The notes under the pieces: generated by a model
The model's database searches: none
Told to the model about the DNA's origin: nothing
What the model saw: only the letters and a program-made list of their open reading frames with translations
Made by a program: the position numbers and the translations under genes
From: an uncultured Collinsella sp.
GTDB taxonomy: Bacteria; Actinomycetota; Coriobacteriia; Coriobacteriales; Coriobacteriaceae
Direction of reading: 5' to 3'
Length of the DNA: 54,210 nt
Assembly (NCBI GenBank): GCA_900542165.1
Contig: UQMM01000013.1
Coordinates: 1 to 54,210 of the forward strand
Shown: positions 41,049-49,941 of the stretch, in pieces
Position numbering within the stretch: position 1 is the first letter of the stretch
Layout: each line of letters begins with the position of its first letter

Positions 41049-43358
41049 ATGGCATTGACCCCCAACGAGGCATATGCGGCCAAGCAGCCGTTTGTGGACA
41101 AGGAGACACTCGAGCATATCGTCGAGCAGTTCCCCACGCCGTTTCATCTATACGACGAGGCGGGCATCCGCCGCAACATGCAAGAAGTACGCGACGCCTT
41201 TGCATGGAACCCGGGCTTTAAGGAATACTTTGCCGTCAAGGCCAACCCCAACCCGGCGCTCATCTCCATTCTCAACGAATACGGCTGCGGCTGCGATTGC
41301 TCGAGCTATACCGAGCTTATGATCGCCCGCTCACTGGGTATCACGGGACACGACATCATGTTCTCGTCCAACGACACGCCGGCTGCCGACTTTGAGCTCG
41401 CCGACAAGCTGGGTGCCATCGTCAACTTTGACGACATCAGCCACATCGAGTTCTTTGAGTGCGTTGCGGGGCCCATCCCCAAGACGGTCAGCTGCCGCTT
41501 TAATCCAGGCGGTCTGTTCCAGCTCTCCAACGGCATCATGGACAACCCGGGCGACTCCAAATATGGCATGACCACCGAGCAGCTCTTTGAGGCCTTCCGC
41601 ATGCTCAAGGCCAAGGGCGCCGAGAATTTTGGCATCCATGCCTTCCTTGCCAGCAACACCGTCACTAACGACTACTATCCCAAGCTCGCACGCATCCTCT
41701 TTAAACTTGCCGTGCGCCTGGAGCGCGAGACCGGCGCACATGTCGCCTTTATCAATCTGTCCGGCGGTGTGGGTATCCCCTACCTGCCCGAGCAGCAGGC
41801 TAACGACATTCACGCCATCGGTGAGGGCGTACACGCAGCCTACGACGAGATTCTGGTCCCCGCCGGCATGGGCGATGTGGCGATCTGCACCGAGATGGGT
41901 CGCTTTATGATGGGCCCCTACGGATGCCTGGTCACCAAGGCCATCCACGAGAAGCAGATCTACAAGGACTATATCGGCGTGGACGCCAGTGCCGTCGATC
42001 TGATTCGTCCTGCCATGTATGGCGCTTACCACCACATTACGGTGATGGGCCAGCCGGGTGGCGACGACAAGACCACAGCGCCCGTCACTGACACCTACGA
42101 CATCACGGGCAATCTGTGCGAGAACAACGACAAGTTCGCCATCGATCGCGAGCTGCCGCATATCGACATGGGCGACCTGCTTGTGATCCACGATACCGGC
42201 GCGCATGGCTACTCCATGGGCTACAACTACAATGGACGCCTGCGCTCCGCCGAGGTCCTGTTGCGCCCCGATGGCTCGGCCGACCTCATCCGCCGCGCCG
42301 AGCGCCCGGGCGATTACTTTGCCACGCTCGACGTGCTGCCGAGCGGCCGAGAGCTGCTGGCCAAGTCGCGCGCCGAAAGTGCCCGCCGTCGCGCCCAAGA
42401 CGAGCGCCTGACAGTCGCCGCCCAATGGAACAAACGCATCCAGATCGCGGACGCGAAGGAGAAGAACATGGACATCCGCAATCTCGAGGGCTCAATCGTC
42501 GCCCTCGTCACGCCGTTTAAAAAGGATGGCAGTGTCGACTTTGACGCACTCGAGCGCCTTATCGATTTCCACCTGCAAAACGGCACCGACGCCATCCTCA
42601 CCCTGGGCACCACCGGCGAGAGCGCCACGATGACCGACGACGAGGACAACTCCGTCGTCGCCGCCGTGGTCAAGCATGTTGCAGGACGCGTCCCCGTCAT
42701 TGCCGGCTCGGGCTCCAACTCCACGCAGACCATGCTCACCAAGTCGCTTACTTACCAGGGCTTGGGAGCCGACGGCCTGCTGCTCATTACCCCCTACTAC
42801 AACAAGTCCAACGAAGAGGGTATCTATCAGCACTTTAAGACCGTCGCCGATGCCGTGAACATCCCCTGCATCCTGTACAACATCCCCGGCCGCTGCGGCT
42901 GCGGTATCAGCGAGCGCAACGTAGAGCGCCTGGCCGCGCACCCCAACATCATGGGTATTAAGGAGGCCTCGGGCAACGTCGCCTACGCGGCCAAGATCGC
43001 CCACCTGCTGTCAGACGACTTCCGCATGTACTCGGGCGAGGACGCGCTTACCGTGCCGCTCATGAGCCTGGGCGCCTCGGGCACCATCAGCGTGTGGGCA
43101 GACGTGCAGCCGCAGCTCGTGCATGACATGTGCCGCGCCTATTTGGACGGTGACGTGGCGCGTGCCCGCGATATCCAAATTGCCGGCCAGCCGCTCATCA
43201 ATGCCCTCTTTAGTGAGGTCAACCCCATCCCCGTCAAAGAGGCGCTCGCCCAGATGGGTATGATCGAGGCAAACTACCGCATGCCGCTGTGCCCCATGGC
43301 AGACGACACGCGCTCTGCACTTACCGATGCTCTGAAGGGGGCTGGTCTGCTTGATTAA
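41049..43358 (+). CDS. Diaminopimelate decarboxylase fused to dihydrodipicolinate synthase
   Basis: One frame of 769 codons joins two complete enzymes. Residues 1-430 are a fold-type III decarboxylase (LysA): PLP lysine K64 in YFAVKANPN, NLSGGVGIPY, and DTGAHGYSMGYNYN. A charged helical linker (about 430-473) leads to DapA (474-769), with GTTGES, TPYYNK, Y610 and R615 in YNIPGR, and Schiff-base K638 in GIKEASGN. At 42468 an internal ATG has a perfect AAGGAG six nucleotides ahead, so free DapA could also be made. The last and first dedicated steps of lysine synthesis are thus in one chain. It lies behind the lysine riboswitch and overlaps dapB. Confidence 0.93.
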   Translation: MALTPNEAYAAKQPFVDKETLEHIVEQFPTPFHLYDEAGIRRNMQEVRDAFAWNPGFKEYFAVKANPNPALISILNEYGCGCDCSSYTELMIARSLGITGHDIMFSSNDTPAADFELADKLGAIVNFDDISHIEFFECVAGPIPKTVSCRFNPGGLFQLSNGIMDNPGDSKYGMTTEQLFEAFRMLKAKGAENFGIHAFLASNTVTNDYYPKLARILFKLAVRLERETGAHVAFINLSGGVGIPYLPEQQANDIHAIGEGVHAAYDEILVPAGMGDVAICTEMGRFMMGPYGCLVTKAIHEKQIYKDYIGVDASAVDLIRPAMYGAYHHITVMGQPGGDDKTTAPVTDTYDITGNLCENNDKFAIDRELPHIDMGDLLVIHDTGAHGYSMGYNYNGRLRSAEVLLRPDGSADLIRRAERPGDYFATLDVLPSGRELLAKSRAESARRRAQDERLTVAAQWNKRIQIADAKEKNMDIRNLEGSIVALVTPFKKDGSVDFDALERLIDFHLQNGTDAILTLGTTGESATMTDDEDNSVVAAVVKHVAGRVPVIAGSGSNSTQTMLTKSLTYQGLGADGLLLITPYYNKSNEEGIYQHFKTVADAVNIPCILYNIPGRCGCGISERNVERLAAHPNIMGIKEASGNVAYAAKIAHLLSDDFRMYSGEDALTVPLMSLGASGTISVWADVQPQLVHDMCRAYLDGDVARARDIQIAGQPLINALFSEVNPIPVKEALAQMGMIEANYRMPLCPMADDTRSALTDALKGAGLLD
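42468..43358 (+). other. dapA: Internal translation start for a free DapA
   Basis: The ATG at 42468 begins MDIRNLEGSIVALVTPF, the natural N terminus of dihydrodipicolinate synthase, and has AAGGAG at 42457-42462. The 296 codons to the stop equal a normal DapA. Because no stop separates it from the LysA part, both a fusion and a free enzyme are possible from one mRNA. Confidence 0.65.
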
Positions 43359-44091
43359 GACCGTCATTATGGGAACGGGCCGCATGGGCTCGCTCATCCG
43401 CACCACCGCCGAGGGCGTTGTCGACGCCGCCGGTCAACCCGTTTTTGATATCGTAGCCCAGATTGGCTTCGATTTGAGCGAGCTCGAGAACGCACCGGCC
43501 GCCGATGTGATTATCGACTTCTCGAACGTCGTGACCTTCGATGCCGTCGTCGCCTATGTCGAGCGCACGGGCGCCGCGTTGGTCTCGGGCACCACGGGCT
43601 ATACGCCCGAGCAGATGGACCGCCTGCGCGAGCTGGGTCAGAACGCCCGCGTCATGCACTCGGGCAACTACTCCATCGGCATCGCCGCCCTGCGTCATCT
43701 GGTGGCTCAGGCCACACACGAGCTGCCCGGCTTTGACTGCGAGATCGTCGAGACGCACCACAACCAAAAGGTCGACGCCCCCAGCGGCACCGCCAAGCTG
43801 CTGCTCGACGCCGTAGTCGAGGCCGAGCCCGAGGCAGGCTACCACCCCGTCTACGGACGCGAGGGCATGTGCGGAGCGCGCGACCCCAAGGAGATCGGCA
43901 TGCACTCGCTGCGCGGCGGCACCGTAGCTGGCGTACACGAGGTGGGTTTCTTTGGCCAGGACGAGGAAGTCACGCTCACCCACCGCGCCACGAGCCGTCA
44001 GATCTTTGTCAACGGCGCCCTGGCAGCCGCGCAGAAGCTCGTCACCCGCGAACCCGGCTTCTACACGTTCGACCAGGTCATGTTCGCCTAA
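43351..44091 (+). CDS. dapB: 4-hydroxy-tetrahydrodipicolinate reductase
   Basis: A 246-residue NAD(P)H-dependent reductase that acts right after DapA. It has the nucleotide-binding VIMGTGRMGS, the SGTTGY block, and the catalytic ETHHNQKVDAPSGTAK. The start is a TTG at 43351, overlapping the previous stop by eight bases, with AAGGGGG about nine nucleotides ahead; an ATG six codons in would remove the first strand of the fold. Third enzyme of the riboswitch-controlled operon. Confidence 0.93.
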   Translation: MIKTVIMGTGRMGSLIRTTAEGVVDAAGQPVFDIVAQIGFDLSELENAPAADVIIDFSNVVTFDAVVAYVERTGAALVSGTTGYTPEQMDRLRELGQNARVMHSGNYSIGIAALRHLVAQATHELPGFDCEIVETHHNQKVDAPSGTAKLLLDAVVEAEPEAGYHPVYGREGMCGARDPKEIGMHSLRGGTVAGVHEVGFFGQDEEVTLTHRATSRQIFVNGALAAAQKLVTREPGFYTFDQVMFA

Positions 44092-44130
44092 CTAGCTATC
44101 AACCGTACCTACTCAAAGGAGAGACAGCAA

Positions 44131-44850
44131 ATGAGCAATGCAGCCGAGATGGATGCACAGGAGATTATCAACTACATCGCTACCGCGCCCAAAAAGACGC
44201 CCGTCAAGCTGTACGTGCGCGAGAAGCCGGGCATGAAGGTCCAGTGGGGCAATGCGCACGTCTACGGCGGACGTCGTGGCAAGACCGTCTTTGGTGACTG
44301 GGATGAGCTTAAGGCCATCCTCGATGCCAATGCCGATTCCATCGATTACTACGACGTTGAAAACGATTGCCGCAACTCCGCCGTGCCCATGCTCGACCTT
44401 AAGGGCATCAACGCCCGCATCGAGCCGGGCGCGATCATCCGCGACCGCGTCGAGATCGGCGACCGTGCCGTCATCATGATGGGCGCCATCATCAACATCG
44501 GCTCCGTTATCGGCGAGGGTTCCATGATCGATATGGGCGCCGTGCTGGGCGGTCGCGCCACCGTGGGCAAGAACTGCCACATCGGCGCCGGCACCGTGCT
44601 GGCAGGCGTTGTGGAGCCCGCCAGCGCCACGCCCGTCATCATCGAGGACGATGTCATGATCGGCGCAAACGCCGTGGTCCTGGAAGGCGTGCGCGTGGGC
44701 AAGGGCGCTGTCGTTGCCGCCGGCGCCGTGTGCGTCGAGGACGTCCCCGCCGGCGCCGTCGTGGCCGGTGTCCCCGCCCGCGTCATCAAGATGCGCGACG
44801 AGAAGACCGACAGCAAGACCGGCCTCGAGGAAGGTCTGCGCCAGCTGTAG
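44131..44850 (+). CDS. dapH: Tetrahydrodipicolinate N-acyltransferase, probable acetyl type
   Basis: A 239-residue left-handed beta-helix acyltransferase with hexapeptide repeats (residues 90-205: GAIINIGSVIGEGSMIDMGA, then GVRVGKGAVVAAGAVC) after an N-terminal domain. Its size and layout fit the N-acetyltransferase DapH rather than the succinyl enzyme DapD, which points to the acetylase branch of diaminopimelate synthesis. AAAGGAGAG precedes the ATG. It closes the operon; the aminotransferase, deacetylase and epimerase needed next are not in it. Confidence 0.92.
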   Translation: MSNAAEMDAQEIINYIATAPKKTPVKLYVREKPGMKVQWGNAHVYGGRRGKTVFGDWDELKAILDANADSIDYYDVENDCRNSAVPMLDLKGINARIEPGAIIRDRVEIGDRAVIMMGAIINIGSVIGEGSMIDMGAVLGGRATVGKNCHIGAGTVLAGVVEPASATPVIIEDDVMIGANAVVLEGVRVGKGAVVAAGAVCVEDVPAGAVVAGVPARVIKMRDEKTDSKTGLEEGLRQL

Positions 44851-44852
44851 AA

Positions 44853-44990
44853 GTTACGCGGTTTTACCAAACCGCATAACGGCTCGACGCTGCAAACGCC
44901 CCTAAGCGACAATCTGACGTTCAATCGTCGGTCGCGTACCGAAGTACGCTTCCCTTCTCTTTCACGTCACTTTGCTCGCCTAGGGGCATT
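44853..44990. repeat. Two hairpins after dapH, including a nested inverted repeat
   Basis: First, GTTACGCGGTTT pairs with AAACCGCATAAC (44853-44880, one mismatch) and may terminate the operon. Second, AACGCCCCTAAGCGA (44895-44909) pairs with TCGCCTAGGGGCATT (44976-44990), enclosing TGACGT/ACGTCA and a GCGTAC-CGAA-GTACGC hairpin. The nested layout recalls elements 1-3, but the outer arms are shorter and imperfect. Confidence 0.6.
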
Positions 44991-45046
44991 TTCGCTGACG
45001 TGAGCTCAACCTGCGGCGCAATGTCAGCAACCAAGCCGAAAACAAA

Positions 45047-45078
45047 AAAGGCCGAAGTCCCAAAAGGCTTCGGCCTTT
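45047..45078. terminator. Terminator of the nucleoid-associated protein gene
   Basis: Perfect 11-bp stem AAAGGCCGAAG/CTTCGGCCTTT with a ten-base loop, followed on the minus strand by TTTTTTGTTTT. Confidence 0.88.
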
Positions 45079-45103
45079 GTTTTCTACAACGTCCAAGAGC
45101 AGT

Positions 45104-46108
45104 TTATCGATTCTCAATACTTCCGATGTTCTTGAGCTCGATGGAGATGAGGCCGTTGGGCTCATTGACGAACTCAATGTACTCGGAATTCGAACCCATC
45201 TCGGCCGGGAAGCTGATCTCGATGCCCGTGTCGGTACGGATCTTGTGGTTGCGCACCGCCGCGCGTTCGACCTGCTTGCGCTCCACGGGCACACGCTCAG
45301 GCACCTTCTCCTCAGTCAGTGCCGCGCGCACGCTCTCCTTGATAACCGGCTCGTCCTCAAAGACCTCATCGACGATATCCCAAGGGGGCAGTTCCTCGTC
45401 ATCCTCAACTTTCTCGGCAACAGCAGCCTTAACCTTGGCGAGTGCTACAGCCGTGTTGGCACCGTGCTCCTCGGCGACTTCCTCGACCACACGCGTCACG
45501 GTGTCGATGACCTCCTTGCCCGATACCCCCGTGTCGCACTGCAGCAGGCCATCGGGAATGAGCATGCGATCCTCGCCGGCAATCTTGCGCTTCTTATCCA
45601 CATAGCCGATCTCCATGGTGCTTGCACGCACGATGGCATAGCTCGGCACCTTTTGCGAGGGATTCGGCAGAATGGCGTAGTGGCGCGCAATGTCGTTGCG
45701 CACCTCGCCCTCTTCGCGACCCACCTCGTGCATAAAAGCCTGCTTGGAGCCCAGCAGCATCACGGCAAACCAGCGGGCATCCTCATCGTCATCAAAGTCC
45801 GCCACAAGCACGTCAGTGGACTCGGCTTTCTCGGCCTTGGTAAGTTCGGAAGAGATGAACTCCGCAATCTGCTGAGACAGATCCACGAACTCACGCTCAC
45901 CAAAGAAATAGCCCTTGAGCTCGCCGCCGAATGCGGAGTTCTCGGCAAACGTGGCACGCTTGTTATCAGCCGAGGTACGAGCGCGCCGCAGGTGCGTGGT
46001 TACGAAATTACGCACGGTGCGGCTCTCGATATCGAGCTCGCGCTGGCTCATAACGTTGACGGCAGAGTCAAAGTCCAGGATATGCAGAATCGCGTGATTG
46101 ATTTTCAT
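45104..46108 (-). CDS. Nucleoid-associated protein, NdpA/YejK family
   Basis: A 334-residue protein of the 37-kDa nucleoid-associated family, with KINHAILHILDF at the N terminus and the typical central blocks FVDLSQQIAEFI, DARWFAVMLL and PNPSQKVPSYAIV. In enterobacteria such proteins bind DNA, but the role in actinobacteria is not established, and homologues also occur near phage or mobile genes. Start at 46108 is tentative, since an ATG three codons upstream is also possible. It is monocistronic with its own terminator. Confidence 0.85.
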   Translation of the reverse strand: MKINHAILHILDFDSAVNVMSQRELDIESRTVRNFVTTHLRRARTSADNKRATFAENSAFGGELKGYFFGEREFVDLSQQIAEFISSELTKAEKAESTDVLVADFDDDEDARWFAVMLLGSKQAFMHEVGREEGEVRNDIARHYAILPNPSQKVPSYAIVRASTMEIGYVDKKRKIAGEDRMLIPDGLLQCDTGVSGKEVIDTVTRVVEEVAEEHGANTAVALAKVKAAVAEKVEDDEELPPWDIVDEVFEDEPVIKESVRAALTEEKVPERVPVERKQVERAAVRNHKIRTDTGIEISFPAEMGSNSEYIEFVNEPNGLISIELKNIGSIENR

Positions 46109-46182
46109 ATACGGCATTCCGTTCTAGATCGATTTCGGCACGAACCAGTATAGCGGTCGATCCCGCCCCAGGCGCATCGAAG

Positions 46183-46217
46183 ATTGGTGCATCGGGGACA
46201 GGTTGCTTTGCACCAAT
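46183..46217 (-). repeat. GGTGCA inverted-repeat unit A (also a terminator)
   Basis: ATTGGTGCA/TGCACCAAT forms a 9-bp stem around a 17-base loop containing CGGGGACAGGTTGCTT. It lies 3 bp past the hydrolase stop and could terminate it. A closely similar unit in the opposite orientation is found upstream at 47411-47442. Confidence 0.7.
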
Positions 46218-46219
46218 GG

Positions 46220-47380
46220 TTAGCGCAGGAGCTCGGACTGCCAAGCCTCGAGCTGTTCTGCCAAGCTCTTGCCGGCAGCGGGCATGTCGATCTGGGGACG
46301 TTTGGGCAGAAGCGCACACTTAAGAATCGCAACGATAGTCTGCGAGACAAAGTGTCGCGTATCCTTGTCAAAGCCTTGCGCAGCCTGGAGCATCACGGGC
46401 AGGCTCTCGCGCAGATTCCCAGCGATATCCGCAAACCGCTCAGCACCCGTAGCCTCAAGCACGGAGAACAACGCATCTACAAAACGCTCGCGCTCGCTAG
46501 GCGACACCGCAAGCAGCATCTCGCGAATGGAGCCATCAACGTATCGAGCACCGGCGGACAGGCGCTCACAGTACACGAAGTCGCGACCATCAACCACCCA
46601 GCTAAAGGGATTATGCTGAAGCAGGCTGAACTCGGTGCTCTCAACGATGGCATAGTCCTCCTGTGTCTCGAACATCATGCCAAAGATCGACGACCGAGGT
46701 AGCGTCTTGTCGATTCGACCGGATAGGTCGGCGAAGGCGTTGCCGCTCAGAAACTCCTCGACGAAGCCCGGACCATCATGGGAATACGCCCGTTCGATTC
46801 GCTCACGGGCGACATCGGGGCACATCGCCGCACCGTACACCGCAAGGTTTCCACCCTTGGAATGACCTCCGCACAAAAGCGGCCCGTCAATCGCATCCGC
46901 CGCCTCGTCTACATAACGCGCCGCGGATTCCTGGGCCGGCACAGGACACCGGAACGCCATGTTAAAGTCCTCTTTCCAGCCCACAATCGTGCTGTCGGTC
47001 CCCCGGAAGGCAAGATAGCTAAACCCCGCCGGAAATCGGAACGTCATGGCCGCAAACTGCTCCGTTGTCTCGGCATCACTCACGCTACGATAGCCGCAAA
47101 CACGAACGCCACGGTAGCGAGGGCTTGCTGCCACAGCCTCCAACAGGGCACGGCTCCCCTCCGGATCCCACAGGTCGCCAATCATGTCTTGGTAGCACTC
47201 GGCGCGTAGCAGCTCGCGTACGTCTAGGCCCTGCCAGTTCGTCAGCTCCGCCATATCACCCGGCAAACGCAAATAGGACAACCACGCAAAGACCAGGCTA
47301 TCCACCGCGCAGAACGGCCGTTCCTCAAACGGATCAAACGCCGTCTGGGCATAGGTCAAAAAATTAGGCGAATCCGACAT
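46220..47380 (-). CDS. DUF2974 (Mbeg1-like) alpha/beta-hydrolase-fold protein
   Basis: A 386-residue protein with the nucleophile elbow GGHSKGGNLAVYGA and an FRGTDSTIVGWKEDF block, matching the DUF2974 lipase-like group. The serine of HSKGG is the likely nucleophile. A role in lipid or ester hydrolysis is inferred only from the fold. The start at 47380 has GGGAGG six nucleotides ahead; the open frame extends 68 codons further upstream but is not protein-like. The gene is bracketed by an inverted pair of GGTGCA repeats. Confidence 0.82.
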   Translation of the reverse strand: MSDSPNFLTYAQTAFDPFEERPFCAVDSLVFAWLSYLRLPGDMAELTNWQGLDVRELLRAECYQDMIGDLWDPEGSRALLEAVAASPRYRGVRVCGYRSVSDAETTEQFAAMTFRFPAGFSYLAFRGTDSTIVGWKEDFNMAFRCPVPAQESAARYVDEAADAIDGPLLCGGHSKGGNLAVYGAAMCPDVARERIERAYSHDGPGFVEEFLSGNAFADLSGRIDKTLPRSSIFGMMFETQEDYAIVESTEFSLLQHNPFSWVVDGRDFVYCERLSAGARYVDGSIREMLLAVSPSERERFVDALFSVLEATGAERFADIAGNLRESLPVMLQAAQGFDKDTRHFVSQTIVAILKCALLPKRPQIDMPAAGKSLAEQLEAWQSELLR

Positions 47381-47410
47381 GGCCCTCCCATCAACTATGG
47401 TGCATTGGGG

Positions 47411-47442
47411 TGGTGCAAAGTAACCTGACCCCCTCGCACCAA
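47411..47442 (+). repeat. GGTGCA inverted-repeat unit B
   Basis: TGGTGCAAAGTAACCTGACC followed by a CCCTCGCACCA end is the reverse complement, with roughly five differences over 30 bases, of unit A at 46183-46217. Together the two units flank the hydrolase gene as inverted repeats. Confidence 0.65.
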
Positions 47443-47446
47443 AAAA

Positions 47447-47472
47447 GCGCCCGGACCGTGTGGCCCGGACGC
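47447..47472 (-). terminator. Terminator of ldh
   Basis: Stem GCGTCCGGGCC/GGTCCGGGCGC on the minus strand (two G-U pairs there, two mismatches if read on the plus strand), followed by six T. This asymmetry shows it serves ldh. Confidence 0.85.
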
Positions 47473-47507
47473 CTTTCATTGTAGCCTGTTGCCCAAAAGA
47501 GCTTGAT

Positions 47508-48458
47508 TTAGCAGGAGAAGTCGACGCTGTCGATGATGTCCTTGAGGGCCTTTGCGGAGGCGGTGAGCTCATGCTGCTCGTCATCGTTCAGCGGCACGGG
47601 GACGCGGCAGACAACGCCATCGCGGCCGACGACGGTCGGCATGGAGATGGCCAGATCGGACAGGCCATACTCGCCCACCATGAGCGAGGAAACGGGCAGA
47701 ACGGTCTGCTCGTCACGCATAACAGCGGTGCAGATGCGCTTGACAGCCATGGCGACGCCGTAGTAGGTGGCGTGCTTCTTCTCGATGATGGTGTAGGCGG
47801 AGTTCTTGACGTCCTCGGCGATGCGCTTCTCGGCGGTCTCATGCTCCAGATGACCGTGAAGCTCGCAGAAGGTGTTCAGCGGCACGCCGGCAACCTGAGC
47901 GCTGGACCAAGCGACAAACTCGGAGTCGCCGTGCTCACCCATGACATAGGCCTGGACATCGCGCGGGTCAACCTCGACGTGAGCACCAAGCATCTGCTGC
48001 AGACGGCCAGTGTCGAGCACGGTGCCGGAGCCGATGACATGGCCCTCGGGCAGGCCGGACATCTTGATGGCAGCATAGGTCAGAACATCAACCGGGTTGG
48101 AGACGATTAGCAGAATGCCATCGAAGCCGGACTTCTTAATCTCGGGGATAATGGACTTAAAGATGTTTACGTTCTTGTTGACCAGGTCCAGGCGGGTCTC
48201 ACCGGGCTTCTGGGCAGCGCCAGCGGTGACGACGATCATGGCGGCGTCCGCGACATCGGAATAATCGCCGGCGTAGATCTTCATCGGCTCGGCAAACGTC
48301 ATGCCGTGCGCGATATCCAGGGCCTCACCCTCGGCACGGTTCTTGTCCACGTCGATGAGGACCATCTCGGAGAACAGACCACTCTGCATCAGTGCGAACG
48401 CCGAAGACGAACCGACGAAACCGCAGCCGACAATAGCGACCTTCTTCTCGTTAACCAT
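47508..48458 (-). CDS. ldh: L-lactate dehydrogenase
   Basis: A 316-residue NAD-dependent enzyme that reduces pyruvate to L-lactate and restores NAD during fermentation. The nucleotide-binding VAIVGCGFVGSS, the substrate arginine in KPGETRLDL, SNPVDV and the catalytic histidine in GEHGDSEFV are all present, and the residues separate it from malate dehydrogenase. GGGAG precedes the ATG at 48458; the open frame before it is not conserved-looking. Single gene with its own terminator. Confidence 0.96.
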   Translation of the reverse strand: MVNEKKVAIVGCGFVGSSSAFALMQSGLFSEMVLIDVDKNRAEGEALDIAHGMTFAEPMKIYAGDYSDVADAAMIVVTAGAAQKPGETRLDLVNKNVNIFKSIIPEIKKSGFDGILLIVSNPVDVLTYAAIKMSGLPEGHVIGSGTVLDTGRLQQMLGAHVEVDPRDVQAYVMGEHGDSEFVAWSSAQVAGVPLNTFCELHGHLEHETAEKRIAEDVKNSAYTIIEKKHATYYGVAMAVKRICTAVMRDEQTVLPVSSLMVGEYGLSDLAISMPTVVGRDGVVCRVPVPLNDDEQHELTASAKALKDIIDSVDFSC

Positions 48459-48659
48459 TAGAAACTCCCATCTCTCTCCACAAACAAGCCGCCCGGGAAC
48501 GACCCGAGCGGCTTGCCGTAATCCCAATACATCCAATCGGGACTTTGATTATGCCCCTATTCGCAGCCAAAAATCGACCGTTTACCGAAATTGTTTGCAG
48601 GATTCGTAAAATAACTGTACGAAATCGGTTTCGAGCTATTGACGAGCCGAAATACCTTT

Positions 48660-49823
48660 CTAATACAGGCCCGCCTCGCGAATGGCCTCGACAGCCAAAG
48701 CGATCTGATCGGGCGGCAGGACCAGCGCCATGCGCACGTGCCCCTCGCCCGAAGGACCAAAACTCGCGCCCGGCGTCACCACAACGCCGGCCTTCTCCAT
48801 GAGCTCCTCGCAAAACGCCATGGAATCGGTGCGACCACCGGGAAGCTTGGCCCACACAAACATAGAGCCATGCGCGTTGGGACGCTCCCAGCCCAGGCCC
48901 TCAAGACCGTCGCACAGGGCATCGCGGCGCTCCTGGTACTTCAGACGCTGCGCCTCGACCTCATCGCGCGGACCGTTCAGGCAGGCGATGGCGGCCTTCT
49001 GAATCGGGAAGAACATACCAAAGTCGATCTGGCCGCGCAGCTTGGCAAAGGCAGAGACCACATCCTCGCGACCGACCAAAAAGCCGATGCGGGCACCGGT
49101 GACGTTAAACGACTTGGAAAGCGAGAAGAACTCCACGCCCACCTCGAGCGCACCGGGATACTGCAAGAAGCTGCCGCCGGGCTCGCCGTCAAACACGATG
49201 TCGGAGTACGCGTTGTCATGAACGATCAACAGATCATGCTCGCGGGCAAAGGCGATAATCTCCTCGTAGACCTCGGGCGTGCCCACCGAGCCGACCGGGT
49301 TCGCGGGCAGCGACACGATCATATACTTGGCACGATCGGCAACCTCGGGATCGATGCCCGCCACATAGGGCAGATAATTGTGCTCGGCAACCAACGGATA
49401 GTACTCGAGCTTGGCATCGGCGATCTTGGCACCCGCCTCAAAGACCGGGTAGCACGGATCGGGAACCAGAATGGTGTCACCCGGATCGAGCAGGGCCAGG
49501 CCCAAATGACCCACGCCCTCCTGCGTGCCGTTGCACGACTGCACCATAGACGGCGTAATGCCCGAAACGCCAAAGCGACGCTCATAGTAATCGCACACGG
49601 CCTGCTTGAGTTCGGGCAGGTCGCGCAGGGCATACTTCCACATCTCGGGATCTTGGGCTGCCTGCGTGAGCGCCTCGACCACGTGGTCATACGGCTTAAA
49701 GTCGGGCGTGCCCACGCTCATGTTGTAAATGGTCTTGCCCTGAGCCTTCAGCGCGAGCAGTTTGTTGTTGAGCGAGGCGAAGACCTCCGCGCCAAAGCGG
49801 TCGAGACGCTGCGATGCCTGCAT
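48660..49823 (-). CDS. PLP aminotransferase, aspartate/diaminopimelate aminotransferase-like
   Basis: A 387-residue class I/II aminotransferase. The PLP lysine is in FFSLSKSFNVTGARIGF, with the SLPANPVGSV block and VHDNAYSDI. It resembles the group that includes LL-diaminopimelate and N-acyl-diaminopimelate aminotransferases as well as ordinary aspartate aminotransferases. The window has an acetylase-type lysine operon that lacks its aminotransferase, so this is a candidate, but it is 4 kb away and unlinked. GAAAGGTGG lies five nucleotides ahead of the ATG at 49823. Confidence 0.82.
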   Translation of the reverse strand: MQASQRLDRFGAEVFASLNNKLLALKAQGKTIYNMSVGTPDFKPYDHVVEALTQAAQDPEMWKYALRDLPELKQAVCDYYERRFGVSGITPSMVQSCNGTQEGVGHLGLALLDPGDTILVPDPCYPVFEAGAKIADAKLEYYPLVAEHNYLPYVAGIDPEVADRAKYMIVSLPANPVGSVGTPEVYEEIIAFAREHDLLIVHDNAYSDIVFDGEPGGSFLQYPGALEVGVEFFSLSKSFNVTGARIGFLVGREDVVSAFAKLRGQIDFGMFFPIQKAAIACLNGPRDEVEAQRLKYQERRDALCDGLEGLGWERPNAHGSMFVWAKLPGGRTDSMAFCEELMEKAGVVVTPGASFGPSGEGHVRMALVLPPDQIALAVEAIREAGLY

Positions 49824-49847
49824 GGTGCCACCTTTCGATATGAAAAA

Positions 49848-49873
49848 CGCGGCGCTCCGACAAGAGCGCCGCG
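49848..49873 (-). terminator. Terminator of nadE
   Basis: Perfect 10-bp stem CGCGGCGCTC and its complement with a six-base loop, then TTTTT on the minus strand. It lies 25 bp upstream of the aminotransferase start, so it isolates that gene from nadE. Confidence 0.85.
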
Positions 49874-49941
49874 CGATACGGGCCATCAGATTGCAAAAGT
49901 GTAACGCTTGCAACCCCCGTATTGGTTCAATTTAGCCAACC

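Noticed and set aside
44851..44990. Possible tRNA or small RNA after dapH
   Set aside because: The hairpins do not make a cloverleaf. They are better explained as a terminator and nested inverted repeat.
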